64,000 nucleotides of DNA from Acinetobacter sp. Marseille-Q1618 (GTDB taxonomy: Bacteria > Pseudomonadota > Gammaproteobacteria > Pseudomonadales > Moraxellaceae), in the NCBI RefSeq assembly GCF_902809855.1, contig NZ_CADDWJ010000001.1:1116001-1180000 (forward strand), read 5' to 3'. Positions 52,086 to 63,287 of the stretch are shown here, piece by piece. Position numbers and translations under genes: made by a program. Position 1 is the first letter of the stretch. Each line of letters begins with the position of its first letter. The notes below the pieces were generated by a model. It saw only the letters and a list, made by a program, of their open reading frames with translations, made no database searches and was not told the DNA's origin.

Positions 52086-52119
52086 ACAAAAAACCTCGCT
52101 AACTTGCGAGGTTTTTTAT
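52086..52119. terminator. Bidirectional terminator between 51320 gene and proB
   Basis: AACCTCGC-TAACTT-GCGAGGTT flanked by A6 and T6. Confidence 0.85.
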
Positions 52120-52139
52120 TTTAAATTGAGCTTTGAAAA

Positions 52140-53273
52140 TTAATAAATCGCCATATGGTTTCTATGTATCATTTCCAAAGAACGTGCTTCACCTAACACC
52201 TGATGCACTTTATCCGATGCTAACCCTTTGACGATCTCAGCCGAACGAGAACTAAAATTCACCCGACCAACAGCCACACGATGCCCTTGCGTATCGACAC
52301 ACTCAACCACATCACCACGCTCAAAATGTCCTTCTACTGCTTTTACACCGACAGGCAATAAACTACGATGATTTTCTTTAATGGCTTTTACAGCACCATC
52401 ATCCAACACCAAACGCCCTGCGGTTTGCAAATGCGCAGCAAGCCATTGTTGATGCGCAGTAACACGGTCATCATCAGTGATAAATAGCGTACCCAGCATC
52501 TCACCAGACATAAGCCGAGCAAGTACATTGTCACTTTCACCACTGGCAATCAGCGTTGGACAACCTGATTTTGCCGCCAAACGTGCAGCTCGAACTTTGG
52601 TCAACATACCACCGCGACCAAACTTACCACCACCGCCAGCCATATCAAATAAAGTTTCATCCATTGCACGAACAGTATGGAAAAGTTTCGCATCTGGATT
52701 TGAACGAGGGTCAGAGTCAAACATGCCTTGCTGATCGGTTAAAATAATCAACAAATCTGCATGCACTTGACCAGCCACCATCGCAGCAAGCGTGTCATTA
52801 TCCCCAAAACGAATTTCATCAGTAGATACTGTGTCATTCTCATTGATCACAGGAATCACCCGCCAATCAATCAAATGTTGCAATGCATCACAAGAGTTCA
52901 AATAACGGCGACGATCTGCCAAATCATCATGAGTCAGTAACACTTGAGCCGTTTGAATAGCATGATTTTCCAAAACACTTGACCATGTTTGGATGAGTCC
53001 CATTTGACCAATGGCAGCACATGCCTGAAGACTGGGTAGATCGGTGGGTCGACTGTCAAGCTTCATACGAACCATCCCTTCAGCCACAGCACCTGATGAC
53101 ACGAGAATGATCTCGTGTCCTGCATTGTGTAGATCTGCAATCTGTTTCGCCCAATGCGAAATTGCATCCAAATCTAAACCTTGCCCATTTGCTGTGAGTA
53201 AAGATGATCCGATTTTAACAACGATACGTTTTAAAGCCTTGAGCTGACGTTGCCCATCTACCACTTCTATCAT
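52140..53273 (-). CDS. proB: Glutamate 5-kinase
   Basis: 377 residues. Catalyses ATP-dependent phosphorylation of glutamate, the first step of proline synthesis. Visible: [13 protein letters not shown] (ATP site), [17 protein letters not shown] and FGDNDTLAA (substrate/ATP motifs), [16 protein letters not shown], and a C-terminal PUA domain (about 280-360). GAGG precedes ATG. Downstream of obgE with a 23-base gap, the same order as in many Acinetobacter genomes. Confidence 0.95.
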   Translation of the reverse strand: MIEVVDGQRQLKALKRIVVKIGSSLLTANGQGLDLDAISHWAKQIADLHNAGHEIILVSSGAVAEGMVRMKLDSRPTDLPSLQACAAIGQMGLIQTWSSVLENHAIQTAQVLLTHDDLADRRRYLNSCDALQHLIDWRVIPVINENDTVSTDEIRFGDNDTLAAMVAGQVHADLLIILTDQQGMFDSDPRSNPDAKLFHTVRAMDETLFDMAGGGGKFGRGGMLTKVRAARLAAKSGCPTLIASGESDNVLARLMSGEMLGTLFITDDDRVTAHQQWLAAHLQTAGRLVLDDGAVKAIKENHRSLLPVGVKAVEGHFERGDVVECVDTQGHRVAVGRVNFSSRSAEIVKGLASDKVHQVLGEARSLEMIHRNHMAIY

Positions 53274-53296
53274 CTTGTCCTCAGTTGTACGTTTGC

Positions 53297-54523
<1,227 letters not shown>

Positions 54524-54713
54524 CTAAAAACTTTAAAACCGCATATTCTGCCATATTTTGAAAAAATTCTCGAATAGAATTATTCAACAGGCATTAAAAT
54601 TATCGCAATTTCACGTTTTTATTTTTTAGACATAGAAAAACAACAACGTGATGCTGTTTAAAATCAAAACATCTATTAAATAAACCTATAAATAACAAAA
54701 CTTTAATTCAAAT

Positions 54714-55280
54714 TTAAAAATTTGGTCGATAATTAAAGTTTTTTAATAAAATCGGATCTGAAAATGGACGAATTGGTTTTTTAGACAAGGTTAAGGTATT
54801 AATCACATTATTAGGGAAGATTTGAATAGTATTATTAAAGGCTTCAACATTCCGATTAAAAATCGTAATTGCTGCTCCAACATTTTGATTCTGTTCTTGG
54901 ATATCATCCATCATGGTTAAATACAACTGATCTGCTTTTAATTCAGGATAATTCTCAACCACTACATTTAAATTTTTCATTAAATCTTGGCTTAGTTTTT
55001 CAATATGCTGTAGTTGGGAAACATCGGCATTGTTCATATTTAAGTTTAGAATTTGCTGACGCAATTCCGTGACTTTTTCTAAGGTGGATTTTTCAAATTG
55101 CGTATATTGTGAGAGTACCCGCTCTAATCCTTCTAAAATTTTAGCTTTTTGTGCTTCAAAATTAGCGACTTCCGCCCATGCACGCCGAGTTGCATTAAAA
55201 TATCGTACAATATTATTGCGAATAAAAATCCCCCAGACGATCAATACCATAAAAATAGTAACAAAAATCAAAATCCCCAT
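54714..55280 (-). CDS. LemA-family protein
   Basis: 188 residues. An N-terminal membrane anchor (ILIFVTIFMVLIVWGIF), then a helical domain with NNIVRYFNATRRAWAEVANF and the C-terminal FNNTIQIFPNNVI and the FNYRPNF end typical of LemA. Role unknown. Coupled to the upstream DUF3137-like gene. Confidence 0.85.
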   Translation of the reverse strand: MGILIFVTIFMVLIVWGIFIRNNIVRYFNATRRAWAEVANFEAQKAKILEGLERVLSQYTQFEKSTLEKVTELRQQILNLNMNNADVSQLQHIEKLSQDLMKNLNVVVENYPELKADQLYLTMMDDIQEQNQNVGAAITIFNRNVEAFNNTIQIFPNNVINTLTLSKKPIRPFSDPILLKNFNYRPNF

Positions 55281-55301
55281 GTCTATTTCCCCCTAATGCA
55301 T

Positions 55302-56327
55302 TTATGAAATCAAACTCGTCATTTGTTGTTTAAATAATTCATATTCTGGCATACGCAATCTACGTAAGTGCCCCCGTAAATGAGAAGTATCACGAATTTT
55401 CTGTTTCTGTTGACGACGAGCCAATAAATTTTGATCTCCCATGTAGCACAACATTTTTTCCTCAAAATGGAAGATCACTTCACCCGAATAGTTTTGAAAA
55501 AAATCACTTAATTTTAAAGTTAACATTGGACTAATTGTACGTGCAAGTTGTTGTTGATCATAACCAAAAATACTCACGTTTTCATTGAGAAAGATATCAC
55601 TGGTTGACCACTTTTTTGTATAAGGTTCAAAAAAACTGCCATGTCGATTATTTGCAGCAACACCTAAGGGCTCTGTACCAAAAATAAAAGCACCCCATTG
55701 ATTTTTATAGGTACTTTTTATTTTGTTTTGTTCGCCATTTAAGTGACTTATAGATAATTCACTTATATAACGATAATGAAATAATAACACAGGCAGTTTT
55801 TTATTTTCAATTTGCCATGTGGTTGAAATATATTGTGTAATTTCATTGCTTGCATTTCCTTTGGAAAATAAAGGGAATGCCTGTTTCAGCTTACTTATCA
55901 CCAAGACGGAGTGGCTATACTGCGGTAAATACTCTGGTATCTGATTGGTTTTAAAGTCATATTTTAACTCAATCATACGATACTCTAAAAATCCAATCAC
56001 CTCATCGACAGGCTGACTTGGCTCATAGATCAAGTAAGCGATAAATAAACACAAAACACCGATGCAAAAAGTTAAAGCAAAAGCAATATAAGCATGAATG
56101 ATCCATCCAAAAATGAGAATCAATACACCCACCATACAACAGATTTGTGCAATAAAATTATGAAAATATAAATCCTTACAATCGCCCCATGGATGCAAAC
56201 CATCTAAAATATCTTGTGGAGATTTTGCCTTTTGACCAATTTCCCATAAGCGTGCAACATTATGCATCACCTGTTGATTTTTCTGCGTGGTCAAATGCAA
56301 CCATCTTTCAACTATTTCGATAGGCAT
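55302..56327 (-). CDS. DUF3137-like membrane protein
   Basis: 341 residues. Two membrane spans (about 78-118, CCMVGVLILIFGWIIHAYIAF) followed by a soluble part with TSDIFLNENVSIFGYDQQQLARTISPML, similar to DUF3137 proteins. LemA next door supports this, as the two often pair. Function unknown. Confidence 0.65.
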   Translation of the reverse strand: MPIEIVERWLHLTTQKNQQVMHNVARLWEIGQKAKSPQDILDGLHPWGDCKDLYFHNFIAQICCMVGVLILIFGWIIHAYIAFALTFCIGVLCLFIAYLIYEPSQPVDEVIGFLEYRMIELKYDFKTNQIPEYLPQYSHSVLVISKLKQAFPLFSKGNASNEITQYISTTWQIENKKLPVLLFHYRYISELSISHLNGEQNKIKSTYKNQWGAFIFGTEPLGVAANNRHGSFFEPYTKKWSTSDIFLNENVSIFGYDQQQLARTISPMLTLKLSDFFQNYSGEVIFHFEEKMLCYMGDQNLLARRQQKQKIRDTSHLRGHLRRLRMPEYELFKQQMTSLIS

Positions 56328-56451
56328 AACTGACCTAAAATAAAAAATTAAATAAATGTATTGTGTATATAATTATGCTTTAAATTGTTGAAATAAAAAA
56401 GTAATAGCGTCTTGAATGTTTTCAATACTTATTTTTAGAATTTTAAAAATC

Positions 56452-56492
56452 CAATAAAAAACCGAGCTAATCACTTAACTCGGTTTTCAAAA
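56452..56492 (-). terminator. Terminator after ddc
   Basis: AACCGAGT-TAAGTGATT-AGCTCGGTT hairpin followed by T6 on the minus strand, 25-60 bases past the ddc stop. Confidence 0.8.
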
Positions 56493-56516
56493 AATTATTA
56501 AAATCAACTAAATGGA

Positions 56517-58049
56517 TTAGTCAATCGCAGGTGTATAAGTACCATCTGCGATAGGTCCTTTGATACGCTCAGCTTCTGCTAGCACAAGAGCAAGCAAATT
56601 CTGTACGTTTTCTAAGGTTGCAACTGGACTTAAAGTGGTCATTTTTAATGATTGAACATTACCCACTTTCGTTACACCAATATTTGCTTCACCACGTGCA
56701 AACAGTTCATCTGCCACGTTTTGATTCAGTGTATCCAGTAGTTCTGTTGGATAACCTTCTGGTACAACACGGAACAAAACTGATGCAAATTGTGGATCAA
56801 CCAGCATTTCTAGACCGTCAGTTGCGTTGATATAATCAGCAACTTCACGTGTGAGTTTAACACCGTGATCAATCATCGAACCGTAAAGCTCTTCACCTAG
56901 ATTTTCAATCGTCATCCACAATTTCAACGCATCAAAACGACGTGTTGTTTGTAATGATTTAGAAACGAGGTTAGGAACACCATGCTCTTCATCGTATGCA
57001 GAATTTAAGTATTCAGCTTCATAGTGCATGAAACGATAGTTCGCTTCATCTTTCAGTAAGAAAGCACCACAAGAAATGCTTTGGAAATAATGCTTGTGGA
57101 AATCAAGCGTAACTGAATCTGACAATTCAATACCATCTAGCATAGAACGGTAATCATTTGACAAAATCAGCGCACCACCCCATGCCGCATCGATATGCAT
57201 CCAAGCGCCATATTTGTTGGTGATTTCACGGATTTTTTTCAGTGGATCAATTGCCCCTGCATCGGTGGTACCCGCAGTTGCAACGACACATGCCACGATT
57301 TTGCCTTCAGCTTGCAAATGTGCCATGGTTTTTTCCAGTGCATCGACATCCATCTGTGCATTTTCATTCACAGGAACAGTGACCACTGATTGGAAACCCA
57401 TGCCCATCATTGCCATGTTCTTTTGCACAGAAAAATGAGCATTTTCAGAACAAATGACTTTGACATTACGCATTGCATCGTTTGGCACACCATCACGCTG
57501 TACAGACCACGGATTACCGTTTTCGTCTTTCCAGTTTTTTGCAATACACCAGTCACGAGCCAGTAACACACCCATCAAGTTCGACTGTGTACCACCTGAA
57601 GTGAACACGCCTGCTTGACCTGCACCATAACCTACTTTTTGACGAAGCCAATCAATCAATTGTACTTCCATCAACGAACCTGCAGGGCTTTGGTCCCATG
57701 AGTCCATCGATTGGTTGGTGGCATTAATCAATACTTCAGCGATTTGACTAGTCACCATGGTTGGGCAATGCAAATGCGCCAAAGAGTGTGGATGATGTAC
57801 TTTTAAACTTTTATTAAGAAAAAGTTCCACCATACGCTCAAGCGATTGGTGTAAACCTAAACCTTGTTTAGATGGTTGAAAAGAAATCGCTGAACGAAGT
57901 TCCTTAATGCTCCCACCTGTATACATTTTATCGTTTTGCAACCATGCTGCGACTGCTTTAGTCGCCTCAGCCATTGCTGACTCATAGTCAGCAATAGACC
58001 CAGCATCATTGCAGAGTAACGCTTTACGATGTTCTGCAAAATCTACCAT
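56517..58049 (-). CDS. ddc: L-2,4-diaminobutyrate decarboxylase
   Basis: 510 residues. PLP-dependent group II decarboxylase that yields 1,3-diaminopropane. Motifs: [28 protein letters not shown] and [11 protein letters not shown], with PLP-lysine near 316. Starts four bases after dat stop. In Acinetobacter, 1,3-diaminopropane is linked to surface motility. Confidence 0.95.
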   Translation of the reverse strand: MVDFAEHRKALLCNDAGSIADYESAMAEATKAVAAWLQNDKMYTGGSIKELRSAISFQPSKQGLGLHQSLERMVELFLNKSLKVHHPHSLAHLHCPTMVTSQIAEVLINATNQSMDSWDQSPAGSLMEVQLIDWLRQKVGYGAGQAGVFTSGGTQSNLMGVLLARDWCIAKNWKDENGNPWSVQRDGVPNDAMRNVKVICSENAHFSVQKNMAMMGMGFQSVVTVPVNENAQMDVDALEKTMAHLQAEGKIVACVVATAGTTDAGAIDPLKKIREITNKYGAWMHIDAAWGGALILSNDYRSMLDGIELSDSVTLDFHKHYFQSISCGAFLLKDEANYRFMHYEAEYLNSAYDEEHGVPNLVSKSLQTTRRFDALKLWMTIENLGEELYGSMIDHGVKLTREVADYINATDGLEMLVDPQFASVLFRVVPEGYPTELLDTLNQNVADELFARGEANIGVTKVGNVQSLKMTTLSPVATLENVQNLLALVLAEAERIKGPIADGTYTPAID

Positions 58050-58052
58050 GTA

Positions 58053-59426
58053 TTATGCGCCTCGAACTGCAACAAGAGCTTCTGCAACTGCTTTCTTAAA
58101 GCGTGCAATCGCTTCTACACATTCTTCTTGAGTAATAATCAGTGGGCAAAGTAAACGGATCACTGTACCGCTACGACCACCTTTTTCAAGCAATAATTTA
58201 TTGTTGAAACATGCTGTTTGAATCGCAGCAGCCAATTGTGAATCAGCAGGTAAAGAGCCCATATGGTCTGCTGGTTTACGTTCGTCTACAATCTCAACAC
58301 CGATCATTAAACCACGACCACGTACATTACCAATACATGGGAACTCTTGTGCTAATTTTTTCAATTCAGCTTGTAAGAAATCACCACGCTCTTGTGCATT
58401 TTGAGCCAAGTTTTGTTCTTTGATGGTTTTGATGGTTGCAAGACCAGTACCCATTGCAAGTTGGTTGCCACGGAAAGTCCCCGTGTGACCTGCAGGTTGC
58501 CAAGCATCGAACTTACGCTTAATACCTAATACTGCAAGTGGTAAACTACCGCCTACCGCTTTCGACATCACGACAACATCAGGCTCGATGCCTGCATGTT
58601 CAAAAGCAAACATTTTACCAGAACGGGCAAAGCCGGCTTGAACTTCATCAAGAATCAAGACAATGTTGTGACGCTCAGTCACTTCACGGATTTTTTGTAA
58701 CCATTTTGCAGGTGCTGAAACCACACCACCTTCACCTTGAATGGCTTCAAGAATCACAGCAGCAGGTTTGGTTACACCACTTTCTACATCTTCAATGAAG
58801 TTTTCAAAGTAATAAGTCAAAGCATCTACACCTGCCTCACCACCGAGCCCCAATGGGCAACGGTATTCATGCGGATATGGCATAAATTGTACGCCTGGCA
58901 TTAAGCCATTCACCGCATTTTTAGCAGATAAGTTACCAGTCATCGCCAATGCACCATGTGTCATACCATGGTAACCACCAGAGAAGCTGATCACAGTACT
59001 ACGACCAGTGTAGGTTTTCGCTAATTTAATCGCCGCTTCTGTACCATCTGCACCAGATGGACCACAGAACTGTAAACAATACTCTTCTTTACCACCAGGT
59101 AACTGTTCAAGTAGTGCTTCAGTAAAAGCATCTTTTAAAGGCGTTGTTAAATCTAAAGTATGTAAAGGCAAACCACTTGCTAAAGTGTCTTGAATACTTT
59201 TAATCACCGCAGGATGGTTATGGCCCAAAGCCAATGTTCCTGCCCCAGCTAAACAATCGAGGTATTTTGTACCTTCAACATCGGTAACCCAACAACCATG
59301 TGCTTCCGCTATCGCTAACGGTAATTTACGTGGATAACTACGAACATTCGATTCCATCTGACTTTGGCGAGTCAAGTAGTATTCGTTTGTGGAAGTGGCA
59401 GCAGGATTTACAGAAGTAACGCTCAT
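58053..59426 (-). CDS. dat: Diaminobutyrate-2-oxoglutarate aminotransferase
   Basis: 457 residues. Class III PLP aminotransferase making L-2,4-diaminobutyrate from aspartate semialdehyde. Motifs: [60 protein letters not shown] and [13 protein letters not shown] with PLP-lysine near 288. First gene of the operon; preceded by a long leader. Confidence 0.95.
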   Translation of the reverse strand: MSVTSVNPAATSTNEYYLTRQSQMESNVRSYPRKLPLAIAEAHGCWVTDVEGTKYLDCLAGAGTLALGHNHPAVIKSIQDTLASGLPLHTLDLTTPLKDAFTEALLEQLPGGKEEYCLQFCGPSGADGTEAAIKLAKTYTGRSTVISFSGGYHGMTHGALAMTGNLSAKNAVNGLMPGVQFMPYPHEYRCPLGLGGEAGVDALTYYFENFIEDVESGVTKPAAVILEAIQGEGGVVSAPAKWLQKIREVTERHNIVLILDEVQAGFARSGKMFAFEHAGIEPDVVVMSKAVGGSLPLAVLGIKRKFDAWQPAGHTGTFRGNQLAMGTGLATIKTIKEQNLAQNAQERGDFLQAELKKLAQEFPCIGNVRGRGLMIGVEIVDERKPADHMGSLPADSQLAAAIQTACFNNKLLLEKGGRSGTVIRLLCPLIITQEECVEAIARFKKAVAEALVAVRGA

Positions 59427-59918
59427 ATCGAATTACCATCTCTGATATGGGTTGAAAGAAATAAGTCGGGTGACTTGCGGTCCTTTGACTCGGTGCTTTA
59501 TAGAAATCTAGTTAGTCAGAATTTTTCATAGCCCTAACTAGGAGGGCGATAATACAGTTTTTTTCAAGAAAATAAATATCTTTTATGAACTTATTGCTCA
59601 GTAGTTCATTGGAAAAAACATTCATCCTAACTTAGACTTAGAGTATCATCATACTATGTGACAGATGAAAGAAAACTTTGAAATATTTTAAAGATTTTTA
59701 TTTATGTAGTTTTCGCAGTAAGCTTTTTTAGAAAAATTACAATAACAGATTAATATTTAAAATCTTTTTTAAAATAGAATGATTTCAAAATACACCTTAA
59801 ACATTACAAATCCACCACAATATCCTCGAATCTATTCCTCAACTTGGCTTTAAGATCGAAGTATCTTCAAATTTATTCAAAAATATATTTGTATATCAAT
59901 ATTTTTTAAGGATTTACC
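59427..59918. other. Gene-free region with dat leader
   Basis: About 490 bases between divergent genes. On the minus strand, a hairpin GCCCTCCTAGTTAGGGC (59531-59547) lies near a possible -10 (TATTAT at 59549-59554), and a small hairpin AAGTC-ACCC-GACTT follows at about 59467-59480. This suggests a structured 5' leader of dat of about 115 bases. No gene seen; the plus-strand half should carry the SIMPL promoter. Confidence 0.45.
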
Positions 59919-60623
59919 ATGCGTTATTTAGCTTTAACTACTCTACTTTTAGGAACAACGCTAAGCACTATGACGATTGCAGCCGAAAATGAGCCTTTAA
60001 ATTACAATATTGTCAATGTTCAAGCTGACGCAACTCGTCAAGTATCAAATGATGAAATGCATGCCGTTCTTTTCATCGAGAAAACCAACAAACAACCTGC
60101 TGAGCTGTCTGCACAAATTACCCAGCTCATGAACCAAGCGATTGCCACTGCAAAGAAATACCCGCAAGTGAAAGTTGAAACAGGTTCACAAACCACTTAT
60201 CCAATTTATGACAATGACAGTCAAAAATTGAAAGAATGGCGTGGTCGTGCTGAAGTTCGTATCGAAAGTAAAGATTTTAAGGCTGCGAGCCAATTAATCA
60301 ATGAATTACAACAGAATTTCCAAACCCAATCGATCAACTTTACTGTTTCAGATGAACAGCGCAAAAAAGTTGAAAATGAGCTTATGGTGGAAGCATCGAA
60401 AAACTTCCAACAACGTGCACAAATTTTAACCCAAGCATGGAATAAATCTGCATATAATTTAGTGAGTTTAAATATCAATACCAATAATTATGCACCTCAA
60501 CCGATCATGATGCGTGCAAGCATGGCAAAGTTTGAAGCCGCTGATGCAAGTGGTGGGCAAAATATGGCTGCTGGCGAGTCTAAAATCACAGTAAATGCGA
60601 ACGGAACAGTTCAATTTAAATAA
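59919..60623 (+). CDS. SIMPL-domain (DUF541) periplasmic protein
   Basis: 234 residues. The signal peptide ends near TMTIA|AENE. SIMPL features: NVQADATRQVSNDEMHAVLFIEKTN, TYPIYDNDSQKLKEWRGRAEVRIESKDF and the C-terminal AGESKITVNANGTVQF. AAGGA before the start. General role in stress or envelope maintenance is not clear. Confidence 0.88.
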   Translation: MRYLALTTLLLGTTLSTMTIAAENEPLNYNIVNVQADATRQVSNDEMHAVLFIEKTNKQPAELSAQITQLMNQAIATAKKYPQVKVETGSQTTYPIYDNDSQKLKEWRGRAEVRIESKDFKAASQLINELQQNFQTQSINFTVSDEQRKKVENELMVEASKNFQQRAQILTQAWNKSAYNLVSLNINTNNYAPQPIMMRASMAKFEAADASGGQNMAAGESKITVNANGTVQFK

Positions 60624-60656
60624 GCCTTATTTTAACAAGCTTACTAAACTTAATAA

Positions 60657-60695
60657 AAACAGCAGATTAATATTGTTATTCTGCTGTTTTTTATT
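60657..60695 (+). terminator. Terminator after SIMPL gene
   Basis: AACAGCAGA-N13-TCTGCTGTT followed by T6. Confidence 0.8.
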
Positions 60696-60816
60696 GAAAA
60701 ATCTAAAACATCATCAAAACAATCTTAAAATGTTTGCTTTGCGTTACTCATATATTTCATTTTCATGACAAAGGCATTAGAGTGGACAACCGACGATTTA
60801 CTTGATTTTTACCATA

Positions 60817-61413
60817 ATGTCGCTTCAAAACTTAAACATTGCCCTCTTTAATATTTTAAATGCACCAGATCATGCCTCATCATTCATGGTGAACTATGCA
60901 ATTTTCATTGCCAATGATTTATTGTATTTAATGATTTTTGCTTTTGCTGTAATGTGGTTTCGTGGCAATGAACAAGTCAAGAAACAAATTTTAAAAGCTT
61001 TTATTTTTACTTGTATTACGCTTTCTATAAGCCAATTGATTTCTCATATTTTTTATTCGCCTCGCCCTTTTGTAATGGATCTAGGTATTACACTCATTCA
61101 ACATAAGCCAACAGGTTCATTTCCCAGTAATCACATGACTATATTTAGTAGTATTGCTTTTGCCTACTATTTTTCAGCGCAACGTGAACTTGGCAAACTT
61201 CTCATTCTGGTGGCTTGGTTAGTGGCATGGTCGCGTGTCTATGTTGGCGTGCATTTCCCTATCGACATGTTGGGCGCTTTTTTACTTGCATTATTTGTCA
61301 ATATTTCTGGACTTGCTGTATGGCACAAATATAAAGATTTCATTTTAAATCTGGTCTTGGCAATTTATTATCGTATTTTTAAGCCTTTGATTAATAAAGG
61401 CTATATAAAGTAA
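60817..61413 (+). CDS. PAP2-family phosphatase (undecaprenyl-PP phosphatase type)
   Basis: 198 residues, five to six membrane spans. PAP2 motifs: SPRPF, PTGSFPSNHMT and SRVYVGVHFPIDMLGA. Probably recycles the lipid carrier undecaprenyl-diphosphate (BcrC-like). Start ATG 60817 chosen over TTG 60802. Confidence 0.87.
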   Translation: MSLQNLNIALFNILNAPDHASSFMVNYAIFIANDLLYLMIFAFAVMWFRGNEQVKKQILKAFIFTCITLSISQLISHIFYSPRPFVMDLGITLIQHKPTGSFPSNHMTIFSSIAFAYYFSAQRELGKLLILVAWLVAWSRVYVGVHFPIDMLGAFLLALFVNISGLAVWHKYKDFILNLVLAIYYRIFKPLINKGYIK

Positions 61414-61439
61414 AATAGTATATCGCCTTATCAAACTTT

Positions 61440-61475
61440 CAAATCTCATTTTATGAGATTTGAAGGTTTATTATT
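61440..61475 (+). terminator. Weak terminator-like hairpin after PAP2 gene
   Basis: A 10-11 bp stem CAAATCTCAT / ATGAGATTTG; the T-run after it is poor. Confidence 0.45.
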
Positions 61476-61534
61476 ACTTTCATGCTCAATATTTCTAGCA
61501 TAAACTCTCTATTCTCTCCCCAAGCAGATCGATA

Positions 61535-62308
61535 ATGGAATATCAGAGTATTTTGCTTAGTCTTGGCTTTTTCGCCTTTTGTGGCGGTCTTATTGATGCT
61601 GCAGTTGGTGGCGGTGGTTTGATTCAATTACCTGCTTTAATGCATGCATTTCCAAAGCATAGTTTAGCCACTATTTTTGGTACCAATAAAATCATTGCTA
61701 TGGCCGGTACACTTTCTTCTGCATTTGCTTACTTTAAGAAAGTAACGATCAATTGGAAATTAGTACTTCCAACTATGCTGGCTGCTTTTATATTTTCTTT
61801 TTTTGGCGCAATGTCAGTTTCACTGATTCCCAAAGAATTCATGCGATATATCGTATTTTTCTTATTAATCACCATTGCAATTTATACTTTTACTAAAAAA
61901 GATTTGGGGAAAATTCACACGGTTTTACAAGCAGGCAAAAAAGAAATTGCGCTTGGAATCGTGTTTGGCGCACTTATCGGTTTCTATGATGGTATTTTTG
62001 GTCCAGGCACAGGCAGCTTCTTGTTATTTTTATTTGTGAAGGTATTTGCTTTCGACTTTTTAAATGCTTCCGCTTCTGCAAAACTGGTTAATGTTTCAAC
62101 CAATGCTGCTGCAATGTTTTTCTTTATTCCCACAGGTCATGTGATTTGGCTCGCTGCAATCATATTAGCAGTATGTAATATTTTAGGCGCGATCACAGGC
62201 ACAACACTTGCTATGAAATATGGCAGTGGATTTATTCGTATTTTCTTTCTGATTTTATTGATCTTTTTAATTGGACGAATGGGTTATGATTTATTCTTTT
62301 CGTCATAA
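61535..62308 (+). CDS. TSUP (TauE/SafE) family permease
   Basis: 257 residues, about eight membrane spans. Signatures AVGGGGLIQLPAL (first half) and FYDGIFGPGTGSFLLFLFV (second half) are the duplicated TSUP motifs. Exports or imports sulfite or organosulfur anions; substrate unknown. Confidence 0.9.
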   Translation: MEYQSILLSLGFFAFCGGLIDAAVGGGGLIQLPALMHAFPKHSLATIFGTNKIIAMAGTLSSAFAYFKKVTINWKLVLPTMLAAFIFSFFGAMSVSLIPKEFMRYIVFFLLITIAIYTFTKKDLGKIHTVLQAGKKEIALGIVFGALIGFYDGIFGPGTGSFLLFLFVKVFAFDFLNASASAKLVNVSTNAAAMFFFIPTGHVIWLAAIILAVCNILGAITGTTLAMKYGSGFIRIFFLILLIFLIGRMGYDLFFSS

Positions 62309-62500
62309 ATTCAAATCGCTTTGGATTAGGAAAATTTGTGCATTCAGTAGAATAAAATTATTTAAACTTTGCTTAAGAAAATAGAATTTTGCTCCCCAAA
62401 TGACTTACAATCCACAATGAATGTTCACCATTTTAAAAAAATTAAAATATGAAACTGATATTTAAAATCACTCAAAATACATTTGTTGTTTGGTAAAACT

Positions 62501-63223
62501 ATGCGCAAGGATCATAAAGCGGGTATTCGATTTTCTCGAAAAGAATCTTTACTGATTGTTGGGGTGGCTTGCTTACTTGTTATTACAACCATCATTATTT
62601 TGATGATTAACATAGAGTTGGCTTATGTATTTTTAATTGCTCTCATATTAGGGGGTTACTTATGGAATCATAGGTTTCATAAAAAAAATGATACAGATGT
62701 GCAAAGTAATTCACAAGATGATAAACAACAGCCCGTTCAAAACTTTGCCTCAAATACACATCCCAATCTCTATGTATTGCAATATCAACAATTATTTAGT
62801 AATTACCAAGATTTGCAAAATACTAGTCTGCAACATTTAAGTAAAAGCGCACAAAACAAACTTAAAAATATTGAAGAAATCATGCATTTAATGAATGACA
62901 AATTGCAAAATAGTCAAAACCAATCCTTTCAACATGAAATTATGGACATTCAAAAAACCTTAAATGCTTACCTTAGCCCAGCCTTACAACACTTTATTGA
63001 TCTTCCTCAGTTTTTAAGAGATCGACAAGTTTTAGATCATCAACAAACACCCAATCAAATCATCGAACAACAATTACAAGTGATTGTAGATGAGTTTCAG
63101 AATATTGCTGAGTCGATCTATACGAATGATTTGAATCAACTGATAGATCATGGTCAGTTTTTGAAATATAAATTAAAGCAACCTGAGCTTTTTAAAATTC
63201 AGCAAAATAGTCATAAAGATTAA
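62501..63223 (+). CDS. Uncharacterised two-membrane-span protein
   Basis: 240 residues from ATG 62501 (TTG 62483 upstream is less likely). Two spans near 14-60 (SLLIVGVACLLVITTIII, AYVFLIALILGGYLW), then a Gln/Asn-rich helical cytoplasmic part (SKSAQNKLKNIEEIMHLMND). It converges on the TelA gene; XpaC-like partners of TelA share this topology, but no motif proves it. Confidence 0.6.
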   Translation: MRKDHKAGIRFSRKESLLIVGVACLLVITTIIILMINIELAYVFLIALILGGYLWNHRFHKKNDTDVQSNSQDDKQQPVQNFASNTHPNLYVLQYQQLFSNYQDLQNTSLQHLSKSAQNKLKNIEEIMHLMNDKLQNSQNQSFQHEIMDIQKTLNAYLSPALQHFIDLPQFLRDRQVLDHQQTPNQIIEQQLQVIVDEFQNIAESIYTNDLNQLIDHGQFLKYKLKQPELFKIQQNSHKD

Positions 63224-63287
63224 GCATTAAGAATGAGCAGCTAAAAGCCATAAGATGTGACTTTTTGCTTCAAACACATTTCTCAGG

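Noticed and set aside
59450-59500. CACCGAGTC segment resembling a tracrRNA tail
   Set aside because: Only a short chance match; no Cas genes or arrays nearby.
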